Shown here piece by piece: positions 25,583 through 35,407 of a stretch of DNA of 64,000 bases (position 1 is its first letter; every line of letters starts with the position of its first letter). Under the pieces are notes generated by a model. That model saw nothing but the letters and a program-made list of their open reading frames with translations. It did not search any database and was not told where the DNA came from. A program made the translations under genes and the position numbers. This stretch comes from Flavobacterium sp. GT3R68 (lineage in GTDB: Bacteria > Bacteroidota > Bacteroidia > Flavobacteriales > Flavobacteriaceae): positions 310,001 through 374,000 of the forward strand of contig NZ_VJZK01000003.1 of the NCBI RefSeq assembly GCF_007109225.1, written 5' to 3'.

Positions 25583-26527
25583 ATGGATAAAAATACCAAA
25601 GTCCACACTAAAGAAAATCACGGATCTGGTCATATTATTCAGAGCCTGATTGTAAATATGCTGATCGCCGTTTCCAAAGGAGTTGCAGCGTTTATGACGG
25701 GTTCCGGGGCAATGCTGGCAGAGACCATCCACTCTTCCGCCGATTGTGCGAATCAGGGCTTATTGCTATTGGGAGTAAAACAAGCGCAACAACCCGCTGA
25801 TGACAAACATCCTTTTGGGTATGGTAAGTCCGTTTACTTTTGGTCATTCATGGTGGCAATGCTGTTGTTCTCCATTGGAGGGATGTTTTCCATATACGAA
25901 GGAATCCACAAATTCAATTCCCCCGAACCCGTAGAAAACATCGCATGGGGTATTGGAGTTTTGGTATTTGCCATTGCATTGGAAGGCTATGCCACTTATT
26001 CGAACATCGTTGAAATCAACAAGCGAAGAGGCAACGGGGGCTTTATAAATTATCTGCGAAACACAAAAGACAGCGATTTGATTGTAGTTTTTGGAGAGAA
26101 TGGAGCGGCAGTCTTCGGATTGTTTTTGGCATTGATCGCAATGATGGCCACCTATTACACCGGTGATGGAAGATATGATGCGTTAGGTTCCCTTGCCATT
26201 GGAGTTGTTTTGATTCTCGTTGCTATTTTCCTTGCCATCGAAGTAAAATCCCTGCTGATTGGCGAAAGCGCTGACCCGATTATTATGCATACGATCAACG
26301 ACATCATTAAAAAAGATTCCAATATCACTGAACTCATCAATTGCAGAACGATTCAGCAAGGTCCCGGAGAAGTATTGGTTTGTGTAAAAATAAAATGTAA
26401 ACCCAATCTCGATACCCAAACCATCAGTACGCTGATTAATAGCTTCGAAACAACACTGAGGGCCAAACGTCCAGAAGCAAAATGGATTTACGTAGAACCG
26501 GACCTGCAGGAATGGAAAGCTGGATAA
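25583..26527 (+). CDS. Cation diffusion facilitator family transporter
   Basis: A 314-residue CDF-type metal/proton antiporter of the inner membrane. I start it at ATG 25583 (MDKNTKVHTKENHGSGH), since the longer frame from 25502 begins inside the pheT terminator. Transmembrane helices follow, with the metal-site pattern HSSADCANQ in TM2 and YDALGSLAIG in TM5, and a cytosolic C-terminal domain (FETTLRAKRPEAKWIYVEP). The first metal-site segment reads HxxxD rather than DxxxD, which in other CDF proteins favours zinc or cadmium; the exact metal is inference. Confidence 0.88.
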   Translation: MDKNTKVHTKENHGSGHIIQSLIVNMLIAVSKGVAAFMTGSGAMLAETIHSSADCANQGLLLLGVKQAQQPADDKHPFGYGKSVYFWSFMVAMLLFSIGGMFSIYEGIHKFNSPEPVENIAWGIGVLVFAIALEGYATYSNIVEINKRRGNGGFINYLRNTKDSDLIVVFGENGAAVFGLFLALIAMMATYYTGDGRYDALGSLAIGVVLILVAIFLAIEVKSLLIGESADPIIMHTINDIIKKDSNITELINCRTIQQGPGEVLVCVKIKCKPNLDTQTISTLINSFETTLRAKRPEAKWIYVEPDLQEWKAG

Positions 26528-26547
26528 GCTGAATGTATTCAAATAAA

Positions 26548-26576
26548 AAAGTCCCGATTGCTCAGGACTTTCTTTT
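26548..26576. terminator. Bidirectional terminator between converging genes
   Basis: AAAGTCC (26548-26554) pairs with GGACTTT (26565-26571), flanked by A-run upstream and TCTTTT downstream, so it can serve both the CDF gene (+) and the fasciclin gene (-). Confidence 0.7.
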
Positions 26577-26601
26577 CAACAAAAAACAAACATCAAATCA
26601 T

Positions 26602-27162
26602 TTACGATTTTGGAGTAACCACTTCATTGATCACGTGAATCACACCATTAGACTGGTTCACATCAGCAATAGTGATTTTTGCTGATTTTCCATTTTCATC
26701 TGTTATATATAAATCTTTTCCTTTCATCCAGGCTACTAGTGTCCCGCCACTAACTGTTTTCAACATGGCTTTTCCATTTCCTTTTTTAATGGCTTTGGCA
26801 ATATCCATTGAATTCATTTTACCGGATACAACATGGTACGTTAATATCGTTTGCAGCATTTTCAAATTTTCGGGTTTCAACAGAGTTTCCACTGTACCCA
26901 TTGGTAATTTCCCGAATGCATCATTTGTTGGGGCAAAAACGGTGAACGGACCGGCACTCTGAAGTGTTTCCACTAATCCTGCCGCTTTAACAGCTGCTAC
27001 TAACGTGGTGTGATCCTTTGAATTTACAGCATTTTCAACAATGTTTTTAGTAGGATACATCGGTGCTCCACCAACCATCACGGTCTTTTGAGCGAAAGAT
27101 GCTGTACCCAAAGCCAATGCTAATGTCAAAAATGCGCCTGATAAAATTTTACTTGTTTTCAT
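26602..27162 (-). CDS. Fasciclin (FAS1) domain protein
   Basis: A 186-residue secreted adhesion-type protein. Signal peptide to about residue 24 (ALGTASFAQ), then one FAS1 domain with the H1 box TVFAPTNDAFGKLP, the YHVVSGKM segment and the H2 strand NGVIHVINEVVTPK. Single-domain FAS1 proteins are common in Bacteroidetes envelopes; role in adhesion is by family only. Confidence 0.93.
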   Translation of the reverse strand: MKTSKILSGAFLTLALALGTASFAQKTVMVGGAPMYPTKNIVENAVNSKDHTTLVAAVKAAGLVETLQSAGPFTVFAPTNDAFGKLPMGTVETLLKPENLKMLQTILTYHVVSGKMNSMDIAKAIKKGNGKAMLKTVSGGTLVAWMKGKDLYITDENGKSAKITIADVNQSNGVIHVINEVVTPKS

Positions 27163-27316
27163 TTTGTTATTTTTTAGGTTATTGAATCATTTACGGAAAT
27201 AAATACGGGTTGGTTTTCGAAAAGAGGAATTTTTTCTAAAATTTATTTGTCAGCATATACGATTACCTTAAGAATTAAGAAAGTATGCGTACTTTTGAAA
27301 GAAGCAAATCAAGAAC

Positions 27317-27796
27317 ATGAACACAAACGAAGCATTAATCACCCGGTTTTATACCGCTTTTTCAAATTTTGATGCCGAGACGATGGCAAAATGTTATCAT
27401 CCTAGTATGGAATTTCAGGATCCGGCTTTTGGGAATTTAAAGGGAAAAGAAGTGCAAGATATGTGGCGAATGTTGATTTTAAGAAGCAAGGGAGAATTAA
27501 AAATCGAATTCTTTGATGTTACCGCAAATGACAAAACTGGTTCAGCTAATTGGATCGCTACCTATAATTTCAGTAAGACAAACCGGAAAGTAGTCAACAT
27601 CATCCACGCTGAATTTGAGTTCGAGGATGGATTAATACGTAAACATAAAGATGCTTTCAATGTTTGGAAATGGACTCGGCAAGCACTTGGTTTACCCGGC
27701 TACCTTTTAGGATGGACTCCCTTTTTGCAGAAAAAAATACAGCAACAATCCCGGGAATTATTGACGAAATATCAGGAAAAGTATAGCAATATTTAA
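27317..27796 (+). CDS. NTF2-like / SnoaL-like protein
   Basis: A 159-residue protein of the nuclear transport factor 2 fold: RFYTAFSNFDAETMAKCYHPSMEFQDPAFG is the standard helix-helix-strand start, followed by ANWIATYNFSKTNRKVVNIIHAEFEF and a Trp-rich end. No signal peptide. The fold serves many small enzymes and binding proteins; nothing specifies the ligand. A TACTTTTG box at 27290-27297 lies 20 bp before the ATG. Confidence 0.85.
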   Translation: MNTNEALITRFYTAFSNFDAETMAKCYHPSMEFQDPAFGNLKGKEVQDMWRMLILRSKGELKIEFFDVTANDKTGSANWIATYNFSKTNRKVVNIIHAEFEFEDGLIRKHKDAFNVWKWTRQALGLPGYLLGWTPFLQKKIQQQSRELLTKYQEKYSNI

Positions 27797-27812
27797 ACTG
27801 TGGATGCGAAAT

Positions 27813-28865
27813 CTACTCTAAACCCTCAAAGTTAAAGACCCAATTTTTGTTCATATTATACCATAACTGTCCCTCCAAAACTTCCAACGGGCAATCAAAA
27901 TTATTGGTATACAAACCACCCGTTCCTAATCCCTGTGGCATGGAATTTTGTTGTAAGTAGGTCCATTGCGCAATCGCATTCAGTCCTATGTTACTTTCCA
28001 AAGCCGAGGTAATCCACCAGCCAATTTGATACTTTTCGGCTACCGAAATCCACTCCAGAGTACCCCGAAACCCTCCTATAAAACTTGGTTTTAAAATGAT
28101 GTATTGAGGTCTGATTTTTTGCAGTAATTGTACTTTTTCTTCCAGTGAAAATACGCCGATTAACTCTTCGTCCAAAGCGATGGGTATTGGAGTACATTTA
28201 CACAACTCTGACATCCTGTCAGTCTTGTTTTTTTGAAGAGGTTGTTCAATACTATGTAGATTATATTCAGCTAATTGATGTAATTTATCTAAAGCTGTTT
28301 TTGAATCAAAAGAACCGTTCGCATCAACCCGGATTTCGACTTGTTCGGGAGTAAAATTTTGACGGATATAGGCCAATAACTGCAGTTCTTTATCGAAATC
28401 GATAGCCCCGATTTTAAGTTTGACACAATGGAATCCCTGTGCTATTTTCTCTCCAATTTGCTGCTTCATAAAACCCTCATCACCCATCCAGACCAGACCA
28501 TTTATTAAAATTGATTTTAGACCTTTTGTAAAGTCGGAAGGAAACAACAAAAAAGGTGTTTCACTCATCAAAGATCGAAACGCCATTTCGATTCCAAACT
28601 GGATAGATGGAAATTCGATCATAGCTTCCCAAATTGATTTTTCGCCCAAATGAATATTATTGCAAACCCATTGCAATTTTTCTTCATAATCAGGCCGATC
28701 ATCAATACTTAAGGTTCTGAGCAATCCGCACTCTCCTATCCCCTTTTTACCGTCGCTTTCAAGGACAATAAACCAGGTTTCTTTTTGGGTCATGATACCG
28801 CGGGAAGTACCGGACGGATTTTTGAAATCAAGAATGTATTTATGATAGGTAGCTTTCAATAACAA
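27813..28865 (-). CDS. menC: o-succinylbenzoate synthase
   Basis: A 350-residue enolase-superfamily enzyme that dehydrates SHCHC to o-succinylbenzoate in menaquinone synthesis. The capping domain (YILDFKNPSGTSRG ... GIGECG) precedes the barrel with catalytic KLK in VKLKIGAIDF, the metal ligands in DANGSF, E of SIEQPL and D of ALDEEL, and the general base Lys in ILKPSFIGG. All expected residues are present. It is the last of the men genes here; menE, often next to it in flavobacteria, is not downstream. Confidence 0.93.
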   Translation of the reverse strand: MLLKATYHKYILDFKNPSGTSRGIMTQKETWFIVLESDGKKGIGECGLLRTLSIDDRPDYEEKLQWVCNNIHLGEKSIWEAMIEFPSIQFGIEMAFRSLMSETPFLLFPSDFTKGLKSILINGLVWMGDEGFMKQQIGEKIAQGFHCVKLKIGAIDFDKELQLLAYIRQNFTPEQVEIRVDANGSFDSKTALDKLHQLAEYNLHSIEQPLQKNKTDRMSELCKCTPIPIALDEELIGVFSLEEKVQLLQKIRPQYIILKPSFIGGFRGTLEWISVAEKYQIGWWITSALESNIGLNAIAQWTYLQQNSMPQGLGTGGLYTNNFDCPLEVLEGQLWYNMNKNWVFNFEGLE

Positions 28866-28871
28866 ATGGAA

Positions 28872-30086
28872 TTAATCTATAGTTCGCAACACTTTTCTAA
28901 AATCGTCCGACGGCAAACCAGCATTTTTGAAAGCTTCAAAATCCAGTTTTACTTTTTGCCTCCAGCTTAAACTATCGGTGACATTTTGCAGTTTGTATTT
29001 TTTGTAGATCGCTTTCGCTTCACTGTAGTGACCATTTAAAAGGTAGGCGTGAGCTAAGTTGAGTTTCACGAGCAATTCCGATTCATCTTTCTTTTCTCCT
29101 TCTTTTAGGAATTTAATGGCTTTGTCGTATTGTTTGGTATACAAATAATAAGTTCCCAATGCATTATAATCCGCAACGGTCGCTTTTCCCGAATCAAAGA
29201 TGGGCATGATATTTATAATTGCGTCGCCGAATTTTCCTTCTTTCGCCAAAGCAGATGACTTAGTCCGTACATCATCATTAAGGCTGTTTTCCGCATCCGT
29301 TTCGCTCAAACAAGATTTGCCATTATCTTTAAAAGTTTTGACCTTCTCGATGCTCAATAGCTTCTGAAATTCCTGATACTTGAATTTCTTTTGTAGTTTA
29401 TCCAGAATACAAATGCAATACTCGTCTGAATTTTGAAGTTTTTTGGCCGTTTCGGTAGCCTGGCATTGTGTCAATATCTTTTTCCTGTTGTTAAGACTCC
29501 AGCCCCTGCTGAGTTTCGTGTCCACCCAGGGAATTATTTCCAGCATGATTTTTTGATTCATGATCCAGTTTTTACTCTCAAAAGCAAACCATATATTAGT
29601 TGTATTAGGGCCAAAACAAGCAGATTTATCGGCGGAAAGCACTTTTGCGTCTTTGTTTACCGGATTATTCTGATACAAACAGGCCTTATCTGATTTGCCA
29701 GTGTCCCGATAGGCTTTTGCAGCAGCATTGGTTGTAAAAATTGCATATTTGCATTTGTCGTTCCCGGCTACTTTTGACAATAAAAACACTGCTCCCGCGG
29801 AACCCTGGCTTATCCCTGAAGGATCCGGTATAGCTTTTAATATGGAGACCAAACTATTTGCCATTTCCTGATTACCATCCAGCACGGTAATTCGGTAAAC
29901 GATTTCCGTCGTACCGACAGGCAAATCTTCTGATTTTACTATCACGATATCACGTGCATTTACAATAATTTCGCGGGAAGTCACACGGTCTTTATCCCAA
30001 TAGCCTTCCACCTGCGCAATCTGGGCGGTAGTGTTAATTGTAAAAAATAGTGATGTCAGGACCAGTAAAAAGTAGTTTGTATTCAT
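28872..30086 (-). CDS. Exported TPR-containing protein of unknown function
   Basis: A 404-residue protein with a signal peptide (ending TTAQ at about residue 22), a beta-rich N-terminal part (EIIVNARDIVIVKSEDLPVG), a Cys-containing central region, and C-terminal tetratricopeptide repeats (ADYNALGTYYLYTKQYDKAIKFL, ELLVKLNLAHAYLLNGHYSEAKAIY). Its stop is 6 bp from the menC start, so it is probably co-transcribed with menC although the function is unrelated as far as can be seen. Confidence 0.75.
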   Translation of the reverse strand: MNTNYFLLVLTSLFFTINTTAQIAQVEGYWDKDRVTSREIIVNARDIVIVKSEDLPVGTTEIVYRITVLDGNQEMANSLVSILKAIPDPSGISQGSAGAVFLLSKVAGNDKCKYAIFTTNAAAKAYRDTGKSDKACLYQNNPVNKDAKVLSADKSACFGPNTTNIWFAFESKNWIMNQKIMLEIIPWVDTKLSRGWSLNNRKKILTQCQATETAKKLQNSDEYCICILDKLQKKFKYQEFQKLLSIEKVKTFKDNGKSCLSETDAENSLNDDVRTKSSALAKEGKFGDAIINIMPIFDSGKATVADYNALGTYYLYTKQYDKAIKFLKEGEKKDESELLVKLNLAHAYLLNGHYSEAKAIYKKYKLQNVTDSLSWRQKVKLDFEAFKNAGLPSDDFRKVLRTID

Positions 30087-30224
30087 CTTAATTTAAATAA
30101 GTTCATAGGACATCAGCAATAAGAATACCAATACTTGTTTTCTTAGGAATTTAATTCCCTAGCCCTGAGTACTTCACTTGACTTCTATTTTACAAGGAGT
30201 TCAGTGAACGTTGTTTGAAATGAA

Positions 30225-30250
30225 AATCCCACGCTTTTTAGCGTGGATTG
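30225..30250 (-). terminator. Probable terminator after the UPF0173/menA unit
   Basis: AATCCCACGCT and AGCGTGGATT form a 10-bp stem with one bulged C and a short T/A loop in the 190-bp gap between the UPF0173 stop and the next start. On the minus strand it is followed by a T-rich stretch (TTTTCATTTC). Confidence 0.5.
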
Positions 30251-30277
30251 CAATGAAAAGCAGGAAACAGCTCCAAA

Positions 30278-30955
30278 TTAAAGCTCGATACTTTCGCCTA
30301 TTTTGAGAAGCATTAAATCCTTGCCTTTATCGAAAAATTTCTTGATGGCCTCCACGTGATTGATTTCGATATATCCGAACGTATCGTAGTGACAGCCCAA
30401 AACCTTATCACAATCAACAAAATCGGATGCGATGATGGCATCGTCGACATCCATGGTAAAATTGCTTCCGATAGGCAAAATCGCTAAATCGAGTTTGGTG
30501 CGCATCGGAATGAGCTGCATATCCGTCGTGACTGCGGTATCTCCGGCTATGTATATGTTTTTATGTTCGCCTTCAATCACAAATCCGCCCGGGTTACCAC
30601 CATAACTTCCGTCCGGAAAGGAGCTGGAGTGAATCGCATTAACATACTTTACGGTTCCGAAATCGAAAGTCCAGCTTCCGCCGTGGTTCATTGGGTGCGA
30701 ATTAAAACCTTTTGCACTATAGTGGCCTGCAATTTCCGCATTGGAAACGATTAGGGCGCTGGTTCTTTTGGCAATGGTTTCGACATCAAGAATGTGATCC
30801 TGATGCGCATGGGTCACCAGAATAAAATCGGCTTTTAACGAATGAATATCAATATGATTGGCCTTTGGATTGGCAGAAATATACGGATCCACTAAAATAT
30901 GCTTGCCACTGACTTCAATACCGATTGACGCATGGCCGTAGAATGTAATTTTCAT
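30278..30955 (-). CDS. UPF0173 metal-dependent hydrolase (MBL fold)
   Basis: A 225-residue metallo-beta-lactamase-fold hydrolase of the UPF0173 group. The metal motif is THAHQDH near residues 48-54, with YGHASIGIE at the start, NHGGSW, AGDTAVTTD and GCHYDTFGYIE later on. Cytoplasmic. Substrate unknown; it lies 35 bp after menA in the same direction, which places it in the menaquinone transcript without proving a role there. Confidence 0.92.
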   Translation of the reverse strand: MKITFYGHASIGIEVSGKHILVDPYISANPKANHIDIHSLKADFILVTHAHQDHILDVETIAKRTSALIVSNAEIAGHYSAKGFNSHPMNHGGSWTFDFGTVKYVNAIHSSSFPDGSYGGNPGGFVIEGEHKNIYIAGDTAVTTDMQLIPMRTKLDLAILPIGSNFTMDVDDAIIASDFVDCDKVLGCHYDTFGYIEINHVEAIKKFFDKGKDLMLLKIGESIEL

Positions 30956-30990
30956 TTTTTATAATATTAAATATTAAAAAATCATAGTAT

Positions 30991-31956
30991 TTATCTTCCT
31001 CCAAGGAAAAGATTGACCACTATATCCGACAGGAAATAAATCATTGAAAGTGACAGCAAAATGGACAGTAAAAAAGTACTCAGTGCTAATTTCTTTAATT
31101 CCGGGTCCAACAATTTATGCTCTTTATTTTTGGCAACCCTGTTTAAATGGGCGAATATTGGAAAATAAGCTATTAAAAAGAAATAGAGGTCGAAATTGAA
31201 GCCTTCCGGATTTTGGTCTCGGTAGCTAAAATCAAAGATTACAGCAAAAAGAAGCATCAAAATCATGGCTGAAACGATTAAGAAAAAATGGTATTTCTTT
31301 GCCCATGCACCACCGTTTTTAACGACAATAGTATTTTTGCCTGATTTTTTATCGGATTCTTCGTCACGCATGTTATTCAGGTTTAAAACTCCGACGCTTA
31401 AAAATCCAATTGCCGCGGCCGGTAAAAACAACACCAAATCGATTTGTTTAGAGAACATGAAATAAATCCCGAACGTACTGACCAAACCAAAGAACACAAA
31501 AACAAATACATCACCATACCCTCTGTAACCATAAGGATTTTTCCCGACAGTATATCGAATCGCCGACGCAATTGCTAAAATGCCCAAGACGAAAAATAGG
31601 ATGGAATAAATGAGATATTTCCCTTTAAATGAAAAATAAATCAATAACATCGCTGAAACCAATGTCAAAAAAGCAGTAATAAAAATAGCATATCGCATCG
31701 AACCGGGAGTAATGACACCGCTTTGAATGGCGCGTTTGGGTCCTACCCGATCTTCATTATCGGTACCTTTCATTCCGTCGCCATAGTCGTTTGCAAAATT
31801 GGAAAGTATCTGTAACCCTAAAGTGGTCGATAAGGCTAAAATCACAATCTTCCAGTTGAATATTCCCTGCGACATGGCAAAAAAACTACCAACTAATATT
31901 CCTGATACCGAAAGCGGTAATGTTCTTAATCTTGCGGCTTCAATCCAATGTTTCAT
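30991..31956 (-). CDS. menA: 1,4-dihydroxy-2-naphthoate polyprenyltransferase
   Basis: A 321-residue UbiA-superfamily membrane enzyme that attaches the polyprenyl chain to DHNA. The first Asp-rich motif NDYGDGMKGTDNEDRVGP and the second (NNMRDEESDKKSGKNT) bind the prenyl diphosphate with Mg2+. Eight or nine hydrophobic helices. Start at ATG 31956 gives the normal MenA beginning MKHWIEAARLRTLPLSVSG. Part of the dispersed men cluster. Confidence 0.95.
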   Translation of the reverse strand: MKHWIEAARLRTLPLSVSGILVGSFFAMSQGIFNWKIVILALSTTLGLQILSNFANDYGDGMKGTDNEDRVGPKRAIQSGVITPGSMRYAIFITAFLTLVSAMLLIYFSFKGKYLIYSILFFVLGILAIASAIRYTVGKNPYGYRGYGDVFVFVFFGLVSTFGIYFMFSKQIDLVLFLPAAAIGFLSVGVLNLNNMRDEESDKKSGKNTIVVKNGGAWAKKYHFFLIVSAMILMLLFAVIFDFSYRDQNPEGFNFDLYFFLIAYFPIFAHLNRVAKNKEHKLLDPELKKLALSTFLLSILLSLSMIYFLSDIVVNLFLGGR

Positions 31957-31991
31957 TTGTAATATATTTTTATAATTTAATGGTTTGTTAT

Positions 31992-33503
31992 TTACATCCA
32001 GTTGCTGTCGGACGTTTCCATTTCATACAGCCAACGGTTCACATACTGTTTAATCAGCGTGTAATTACCCAATTTGAACGCAATATTTCCTCCCGCAGTG
32101 TGTATCGTCAAGTAACCGATATCGGCCCCTTTATGCCAGAACAACTGTGAGGTTGTAAGTGCCTGAATCTTCATGGGCTCAATTATTTCATGATCGATAT
32201 CCCAGGCACCACTTTGTTTGATGATAAAATCGTCGCTGACAAACAATCGGTAATTTCGGAAACCGAAATAAAGAACCAGCCCAATAAAAATGGCATACAG
32301 CGGAGTGAAATAAGCATAATCCAATATTTGGGGCTCGATATAATTCCCAAAAGTGAAAAATCCAGTTAAAGGTAACACAATTGACAGGAATATGGAAAAC
32401 ACCAGTTTGCGAAAATTAGGTTTCAGCATAACTCCTTTCTGAGGGATTTTTTTAAAAAGCAATTGCAGGATTTCGTCCCGTTCCATTTCATTACAGCCCG
32501 GTATTTCGATAGCCGATTTCCGTTCTTCCCTTTCCCCGCTGGAAGCCTGTCGGATTTTGAGTTCCAGAATATTCATTTTCTTTTGGAAATAATTTCGGGT
32601 AACGGTCGTGATTTGGACTTTTTCGGGTTTTATTATAGTGCTTTTGGTGTTGAGCAATCCATGTGAAAGCAACAGAGAACCGCTCTGCCTAGTAATTTTA
32701 AAATTGAAATACCTTACTATAATCCGAACCAGATTAATTATCAAAACAGCGGTCAGCATCATAATTACAACGACAGCAACCGATTGCATCGCTATACTTT
32801 TATCAATATAATTATCTATACTTCTTTTATCGATATCAGACTGTTCAATGAAATTCCTCCCGTTTTCATAGATAGTAGCAAAAAAAGCAAGGATCAAACC
32901 GATACTTCGGATGTAATTGGAAGTGATTCCGACTTTCACCAGACTCAAAAAACTGATTTCTATAAAAGGATGGTTTTCAGCGACAGGTAGAACAGCCACA
33001 GCATTTTCAAAATTCTCGTCGACTGATCTGATGTTCACTTTTTCATTATCCAGCAGGCGGGCCTTAAGCGATAAGGCCAACTGATGCGAAATCGCCTTTA
33101 TTGCTCCTTCTTTTTTGGTGCTTCCGGCGGTATCTACATCCAATGCATAAACTCCAATAATCCTTTGAATTAAGGATTGGTTAATATTTACCTGTTGGAT
33201 TTTATTAAGCTGAATGGTGGTCTTCGTCCTATTAAATACTCCTTCATTGATGATGAATTCCTCGTTTTCATTATCTAAAAAGAAGGTGAAGTTTCTGTAT
33301 CTCAGGTAAGCCACAATTCCGACTGTAAAAATAATACTTAGCGTGCCGAGTAAAAGATAGATTTTGTTGAGCTCATCATATTTAAAAAGCCACACTACCA
33401 ATATCGGCCATAATCCGCGTGCCCATTTCTGGAGCGTATCGAAAAACATCACCAGAATCCCGATGGAAGACTGTCGCTGCGGAACACTGAAATTGGTTTC
33501 CAT
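31992..33503 (-). CDS. bPH2 (YdbT-like) membrane protein
   Basis: A 503-residue membrane protein with several bacterial PH domains (bPH2, PF03703 type), the larger partner of a YdbS/YdbT-like pair. Two hydrophobic helices precede each PH segment; recognisable stretches are GVFNRTKTTIQLNKIQQVNI, SGSLLLSHGLLNTKSTIIKP and IIEPMKIQALTTSQLF. Its ATG overlaps the stop of the upstream gene by one base (TAATG), so translation is coupled. In Bacillus YdbS/YdbT are linked to resistance to some membrane-active bacteriocins; the role here is inferred. Confidence 0.88.
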   Translation of the reverse strand: METNFSVPQRQSSIGILVMFFDTLQKWARGLWPILVVWLFKYDELNKIYLLLGTLSIIFTVGIVAYLRYRNFTFFLDNENEEFIINEGVFNRTKTTIQLNKIQQVNINQSLIQRIIGVYALDVDTAGSTKKEGAIKAISHQLALSLKARLLDNEKVNIRSVDENFENAVAVLPVAENHPFIEISFLSLVKVGITSNYIRSIGLILAFFATIYENGRNFIEQSDIDKRSIDNYIDKSIAMQSVAVVVIMMLTAVLIINLVRIIVRYFNFKITRQSGSLLLSHGLLNTKSTIIKPEKVQITTVTRNYFQKKMNILELKIRQASSGEREERKSAIEIPGCNEMERDEILQLLFKKIPQKGVMLKPNFRKLVFSIFLSIVLPLTGFFTFGNYIEPQILDYAYFTPLYAIFIGLVLYFGFRNYRLFVSDDFIIKQSGAWDIDHEIIEPMKIQALTTSQLFWHKGADIGYLTIHTAGGNIAFKLGNYTLIKQYVNRWLYEMETSDSNWM

Positions 33504-34018
33504 TACAGTTGTTTTTGAATTTTGCCCATCAAAAGCTGTTTGATGTTTTCGGCTTGGGACTTCTCGATTCCGGGGATTTCAATATCGCTTGAACTTCCTC
33601 CGGCAGTGAAAATTTCGATTTTAGCCAAACCAAAATACCGTGAAACTAATCCTTCATGTAAAGCAACATGCTGCACTCTGTTATAAGGAATTACGATGGT
33701 ATTTGTGGAAATTATTCCGCTCCTGAAAAGGACATCGTGATTGCGAAAAGCAAACCCTTTTTTGCGGTAACTGATTCGTGATAAGCCAAAAGCAAATACT
33801 ATTAGAACAATATAAATTGTGATGATTACGGAGTAGGATCCAGACAGTTCTTCAATAGAATATAAAGCCATTCCGGCGCCTGTTCCTAAAATTATAAAGA
33901 AGATTGACAAACTGATTACTGTTACTTTCCAATAATTAGGATGCAAAAGTGAGAACTGTACTTCTTCAAATTTTGGTAACTGAGTGGTATCAAGGGTTTC
34001 GTTGGTAAAGTTTTCCAA
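33503..34018 (-). CDS. bPH2 (YdbS-like) membrane protein
   Basis: A 171-residue partner of the preceding-named YdbT-like protein: two transmembrane helices (about 32-53 and 60-79) and one bPH2 domain (FRSGIISTNTIVIPYNRVQHV, then GLAKIEIFTAGGSSSDIEIPG). It is translated first, with the larger gene starting inside its stop codon. Sits between menB and menA, an arrangement that suggests a long shared transcript. Confidence 0.88.
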   Translation of the reverse strand: MENFTNETLDTTQLPKFEEVQFSLLHPNYWKVTVISLSIFFIILGTGAGMALYSIEELSGSYSVIITIYIVLIVFAFGLSRISYRKKGFAFRNHDVLFRSGIISTNTIVIPYNRVQHVALHEGLVSRYFGLAKIEIFTAGGSSSDIEIPGIEKSQAENIKQLLMGKIQKQL

Positions 34019-34065
34019 TTATAGTATTGATTTAGTTAAGGTCTGTTTCAATTTCAAGTAAATTA

Positions 34066-34908
34066 CTATGGCAACCATTTATTTTCCCCGAAATTGGGTT
34101 TTCTTTTTTCCAAAAAGGCGTTTCTTCCTTCCTTAGCTTCCTCTGTCATGTAGGCCAAACGTGTCGCTTCTCCAGCAAAAACCTGCTGTCCAACCATTCC
34201 GTCATCGGTCAGGTTCATCGCAAATTTTAGCATTTTTATGGATGTTGGTGATTTCTGAAGGATTTCCTGTGCCCATTCAAAAGCGGTGTCCTCCAATTCC
34301 TTATGCGGAATTACTGCATTTACCATCCCCATATCCATTGCATCCTGGGCAGAATAATTTCTCCCTAAAAAGAAAATTTCTCGTGCTTTTTTCTGTCCCA
34401 CCATTTTGGCCAGATATGCGGAACCATAACCGCCGTCAAAACTGGTCACATCGGCATCAGTTTGTTTAAAAATAGCGTGTTCCTTACTGGCTAAGGTCAA
34501 GTCACATACTACGTGAAGACTGTGTCCGCCACCTACGGCCCAACCCGGAACTACGGCAATGACCACTTTTGGCATGAAACGGATAAGGCGCTGCACCTCG
34601 AGAATATTCAGTCGATGCTGACCATCTTCCCCAACATAACCTTGGTGTCCACGGGAATTTTGATCTCCGCCACTGCAAAATGAATATACGCCATCTTTGC
34701 TGGAAGGCCCTTCTGCCGATAATAATACGACTCCGATGGAAGTATCTTCCTGCGCATCGTAAAAGGCCTGATAAAGTTCGCTGGTGGTTTTTGGTCGAAA
34801 AGCATTCCTCACATTTGGCCTATTAAAGGCGATACGCGCCACACCATCACATTTCTTATATGTTATATCTTCAAATTCTTTTACTGTCTGCCAGTTGATG
34901 CCGCTCAT
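34066..34908 (-). CDS. menB: 1,4-dihydroxy-2-naphthoyl-CoA synthase
   Basis: A 280-residue crotonase-fold enzyme that closes the second ring of the menaquinone naphthoquinone. The start INWQTVKEFEDITYKK, the oxyanion-hole segment SFCSGGDQNSRG, VVPGWAVGGGHSLHVVCDLTLAS, and the C-terminal SFDGGYGSAYLAK and RNAFLEKRKPNF are diagnostic for MenB over other enoyl-CoA hydratases. Length is typical. Confidence 0.95.
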   Translation of the reverse strand: MSGINWQTVKEFEDITYKKCDGVARIAFNRPNVRNAFRPKTTSELYQAFYDAQEDTSIGVVLLSAEGPSSKDGVYSFCSGGDQNSRGHQGYVGEDGQHRLNILEVQRLIRFMPKVVIAVVPGWAVGGGHSLHVVCDLTLASKEHAIFKQTDADVTSFDGGYGSAYLAKMVGQKKAREIFFLGRNYSAQDAMDMGMVNAVIPHKELEDTAFEWAQEILQKSPTSIKMLKFAMNLTDDGMVGQQVFAGEATRLAYMTEEAKEGRNAFLEKRKPNFGENKWLP

Positions 34909-34975
34909 ATTTGTATTAATTTAGCGTAAAAATAAACCATTTTTTACATTTTACGAATAAAACAAAACTTAAAAA

Positions 34976-35407
34976 ATGAAAACCTTTGTTTCTTCCAAAA
35001 ACTGGTTTACTGTTGGTGTCTTTTGGGCACTTGTTGCATTTTTGTCCTTTGCAGTAATTATTCCTAAAAATGATAATGATCTTTCGGTATATATTGGTTA
35101 TGCTATTATTATACCTATTATAGTTTGTTTGGTTTGGGTTTTATGTGATACAAAATATGTGATCAAGGATAAATGGTTACACTATTACTTTGGTCCCTTT
35201 CGGGGGAAAATTGAAATTACCAAAATCACAGAAATGAAATATCATTCGAGTTGGATTATTCCGGTTACATTCAAACCCGGCTTGGGTACACCTGGCTTTA
35301 TTATCTCCTATAATAAATTTGATGATATTTATATTTCACCCAAAGATCTCAAAGAATTTGAGGAAGTTTTACTTAGTATAAATCCAGCAATAAAAATCAA
35401 CGGTTAA
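34976..35407 (+). CDS. Small PH-like membrane protein
   Basis: A 143-residue protein with two N-terminal transmembrane helices (about 10-27, 36-57) and a C-terminal PH-like beta domain (DTKYVIKDKWLHYYFGPFRGKIEITKITEM ... DIYISPKDLKEFEEVL) like that of PF06713/YyaB proteins. Divergent from menB. The presence of a third PH-type membrane protein beside the YdbS/YdbT pair is notable. Function unknown. Confidence 0.75.
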   Translation: MKTFVSSKNWFTVGVFWALVAFLSFAVIIPKNDNDLSVYIGYAIIIPIIVCLVWVLCDTKYVIKDKWLHYYFGPFRGKIEITKITEMKYHSSWIIPVTFKPGLGTPGFIISYNKFDDIYISPKDLKEFEEVLLSINPAIKING